The notes under the pieces: generated by a model
Seen by the model: the letters and a program-made list of their open reading frames with translations, nothing else
The model's database searches: none
What the model was told of the DNA's origin: nothing
Assembly (NCBI GenBank): GCA_914767715.1
Contig: OU612074.1
Location: forward strand, 15,424,062-15,488,061
Length of the DNA: 64,000 bases
Direction: 5' to 3'
DNA from: Membranipora membranacea
Lineage: Eukaryota; Bryozoa; Gymnolaemata; Cheilostomatida; Membraniporidae
Position numbers and translations under genes: made by a program
Part shown: positions 61,277 through 64,000 of the stretch, one piece after another
Numbering within the stretch: the stretch's first letter is position 1
Layout: every line of letters begins with the position of its first letter

Positions 61277-61440
61277 GAGAGAGAGAGAGAGAGAGAGGGA
61301 GGGAGGGAGGGAGGGAGGGAGGGAGGGAGGGAGGGAGGGAGGGAGGGAGGGAGGGAGGGAGGGAGGGAGGGAGGGAGGGAGGGAGGGAGGGAGGGAGGGA
61401 GGGAGGGAGGGAGGGAGGGAGAGAGAGAGAGAGAGAGAGA
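61277..61440. repeat. GGGA microsatellite flanked by GA repeats
   Basis: About 120 bases of uninterrupted (ggga)n between (ga)n tracts. Apparent coding frames over it (SLPPSLPPS or GGREGGRE) are products of the repeat. Confidence 0.95.
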
Positions 61441-63740
61441 ATTCTAGATTGGTAAACATTAGTAACATAGTACAGTACGGGTATTAAAGTCCAAAGTAAA
61501 TTTTCTTGCACTTGCACAGGGGAGGCAACTTCAAATTAAATCATATCGATCTGCCAACCAATTTCTGACATTGTTACTCTAAACACATATTCCTTTAACT
61601 TCCAACTCACTGCTTAATGATCACCAATGAGACATTGATGACATATGAATGCTCTCAAATTATTAACATCCTGAATTACCAAAATGTGCTGTCCGCTGAT
61701 CCAATACTAAGTTATGAACAGAAGTAAAAAAGTTGTCACGTCATTTACGTCATTCCATAGGCTAACATCTTTTTCTCGGACAGAATAAGAGTAAATAGAA
61801 CAATAGCTCTTTTTAGAGTCACGAAAGACATGTTTGATGTTCTTCATTAATCTGTTTGTTGATAAAAATTCGAAAGATAAACATGACCATAATTGGATTT
61901 GTCTCCCACCTGCAGAATTTTGAGCTATTCAAGAGGACAAGAATAATTTATACAAACAGTCAATCACATCACTGCTTTTCGGAGGAACTGTGGTGCAAAA
62001 AAGCACTAGTTATCATTCAAATTCAGGATGCCAAATGTTGTTATACGTAGGACAACACCCAGTTATGAGATGAAGTTTAAGTTTGTTGATTCATCATGTT
62101 TGTTCTTCAGTTCACATATCTAGTAGAATAGAAGGGAATCTGTAGAGTTCTTTCCCCAGGATCAGCTCCTGGGATATATTTGGGCCGGGCTTCACCGGGC
62201 GCACTTTGTGTGTTCTAAGCCCTGAGAGAATCAAGAGAATGATGATGAATCATTAAAAACGGTACTGATACGAATTTGTCTCCTGTCTCATGTGGATAAT
62301 TATTCAATTAGTTGAGTGAAAAACGGCAGTGAACATGATTTTCACAACTATATTTGCATTAGGGAACTATGAGGTGGAAGCACCAGTCATCTTATTCACA
62401 GACTATTTCTCGCATCAAAATTTCAAACCATGTTATGGGACACTATTCTGAAAAAGAGCATATGTTGTTCGATTAATATATCCAACCGTGTGAACACCAG
62501 ATATATATAAGTGAGACAGGAAGTCTATGCATAGCCCCAGGACCAGATCCTAGGAAATCTTTGCGCCGGGCTTCACCAAGTACACGTAGAGTGTGTTCTA
62601 AGCCCTGAGAGAATTAACAGAATAAACGATGAATATCTCTGAATAGTGGTATTAATTTGGATTTGTCCCCCCTGGATGTGTTATTCCTAATAATCGAGTG
62701 ATGAATGGCAATCAATACAAATTTTTAACCATATCACTGCTTGTATATAAAATCATTTTGGCGATTAGCACCAATTCAAGCAAATCTGCGTATAATAATT
62801 CCAAACCAATGTATGAGACACTAGTTCTGAAATAAAGCTTAACCTTATCAAAATTTATTTCCATAATTGGCATTCGTGATTAGGTGATAGACATAACTCG
62901 GTACCGGGAGACCGTTGAACCCCAGGACCGGTTCCTGGGAAATATTTGTGCTGGGCTTCACCGGGCACCCTGTGTGTTCTAAGCCCCGAAAGTTGAAAAC
63001 TAACACCCACCTAAGCCGCTTTCAAAATTCAGTAAAAGGCAGGTACAAAATGTGCAATGATCAGATCATTATTAACTATTTTAGATGAAAGGGAGCAAGG
63101 AATTCTCTGTCATGTGGAATCTACTTCAGATACTTTGAAATGAGTCTTCTGTTCAATGCTTTTCCTCTCACAGAGAAATTGTAGATTAATTTTACCCTTG
63201 CGAAAATATGTGAGCCTGCCACAAGTGTTGTTGATTCAATAAGAACAGGCTCATTTTTAATATTTCTAATTACTCCCAGAATTATATATTCATAATGAGA
63301 TTTCGCTATCTTTCATCTATGTTTGCTTTGGCCCCTCTCCCATTTTTTGGCCACCCCCATGTGCGGCAACACTTAGGCCATTCTCATTGATTTTCAGTGG
63401 AGGGGGAGCAACTTAAATTCAGGCAAATCAACCAAAGTTGGTCTACATCCATGCCACTTAACTTTTGGTTATAAAAATTCCCAGGAGCCTTCTTACTATC
63501 ACACACCCAAAGACAGCGAGATGCCACACTACAGATCAATGAATGAATCGAAGTTCCTCGATTTTGAAGTTTGAGAGACGATAGTTTAATGAAGGAGTAC
63601 TTGTTGTGGTTAAATGCAGTCAAAGATTATAAAAATAGTAAACAATCAGATACAAACTTCTGAAGTATTCTTTTGTAAAAATTCCCTTCATCATTAACTA
63701 AGGACTTGAATGTGTGATACTGAAACGAATTCATCTCCCA

Positions 63741-64000
63741 CGCAAATATCTTTTTTACATTAATTGCTGACAAATCAAAATTATACAATCCTGCTCTGTC
63801 TCATAGTGTAAAGAGTGAATTTTTGATTGAAATTGTACTGAGTTTTCAAATTCACAAATGTTTTTGGGCAAAAAAATCCTAAATAGATAGTGCAACACAG
63901 GTTTTTAAAATGAAACTTTGATGTTCTAGATAATAAAGCCTCTAATGATTGTTTACTGGACAAACTAGTGTGACAATCATCCTGATGTGAAATCCAGGAC
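63741..64000. other. End of window, nothing recognised
   Basis: AT-rich sequence without coding or repeat signal that I can support. Confidence 0.5.

Larger units (their letters stand above)
60086..63740 (+). repeat. Decayed tandem array, period about 380 bp
   Basis: Five copies of a landmark (gggcttcaccgrgcac then gtgttctaagccc, four of them preceded by the palindrome ccaggaccggttcctgg or a variant) start near 60088, 61150, 62158, 62537 and 62921. A second landmark (atttgtctccca-like) occurs near 60543, 61896, 62274, 62657 and 63728. Adjacent intact units are 379-384 bases apart; larger gaps are due to insertions such as the U2-headed repeat and the GGGA tract, or to lost units. No coding frame is conserved. 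Confidence 0.75.

Noticed and set aside
61104-61517. Long open frames made of PPSLPPS or GGREGGRE repeats
   Set aside because: They are translations of the GGGA microsatellite on both strands, with no gene structure around them.

Overview
The window is nuclear DNA from an animal, almost certainly an invertebrate. It is AT-rich, its genes are split by GT-AG introns of about 0.3-1.6 kb, and the families present are metazoan: collagen/SRCR/C-type lectin, SLC22, and antistasin-like cysteine-rich proteins. Non-LTR, SINE, MITE and hAT remnants fill the introns and spacers. The species cannot be named from the sequence. I assembled the gene models by hand by joining exons with matching splice phase; every model closes in frame from ATG to stop.

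Region 1 (790-7200, +): one eight-exon gene for a 441-residue secreted protein with signal peptide, collagen-like Gly-X-Y segment, six-cysteine SRCR domain and long-form C-type lectin domain. This looks like a soluble pattern-recognition or scavenger protein. Its introns hold a dead duplicate of one SRCR exon and a 1.2-kb element with long terminal inverted repeats.

Region 2 (8236-17221, -): a complete ten-exon SLC22-type organic ion transporter (545 residues), tail-to-tail with region 1. One exon end with its splice donor is tandemly duplicated, and a U2-snRNA-headed SINE-like repeat lies in an intron.

Region 3 (19.4-53.4 kb): a cluster of seven genes and one relic encoding small secreted proteins. 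They are assembled from a few exon-sized cysteine-rich modules, mostly with phase-1 borders. Genes C and D share an MKKPSN leader; genes E-I share a leader of the type MAVxHIxxLA. F is inverted and shortened by a lost splice donor, the relic at 24.1 kb is internally deleted, D ends early, and H carries three copies of a two-exon module. E-I have a TATA box 64-68 bases before the ATG, and E, F and G also share a distal element about 95-105 bases upstream of it. This modular family is the most interesting system in the window; its function is unknown.

Region 4 (53.4-64 kb): I see no gene. It holds a complete non-autonomous hAT element with 8-bp target duplications, near-perfect foldback hairpins, a second U2-headed repeat, a long GGGA microsatellite, and a decayed tandem array with a period near 380 bp.
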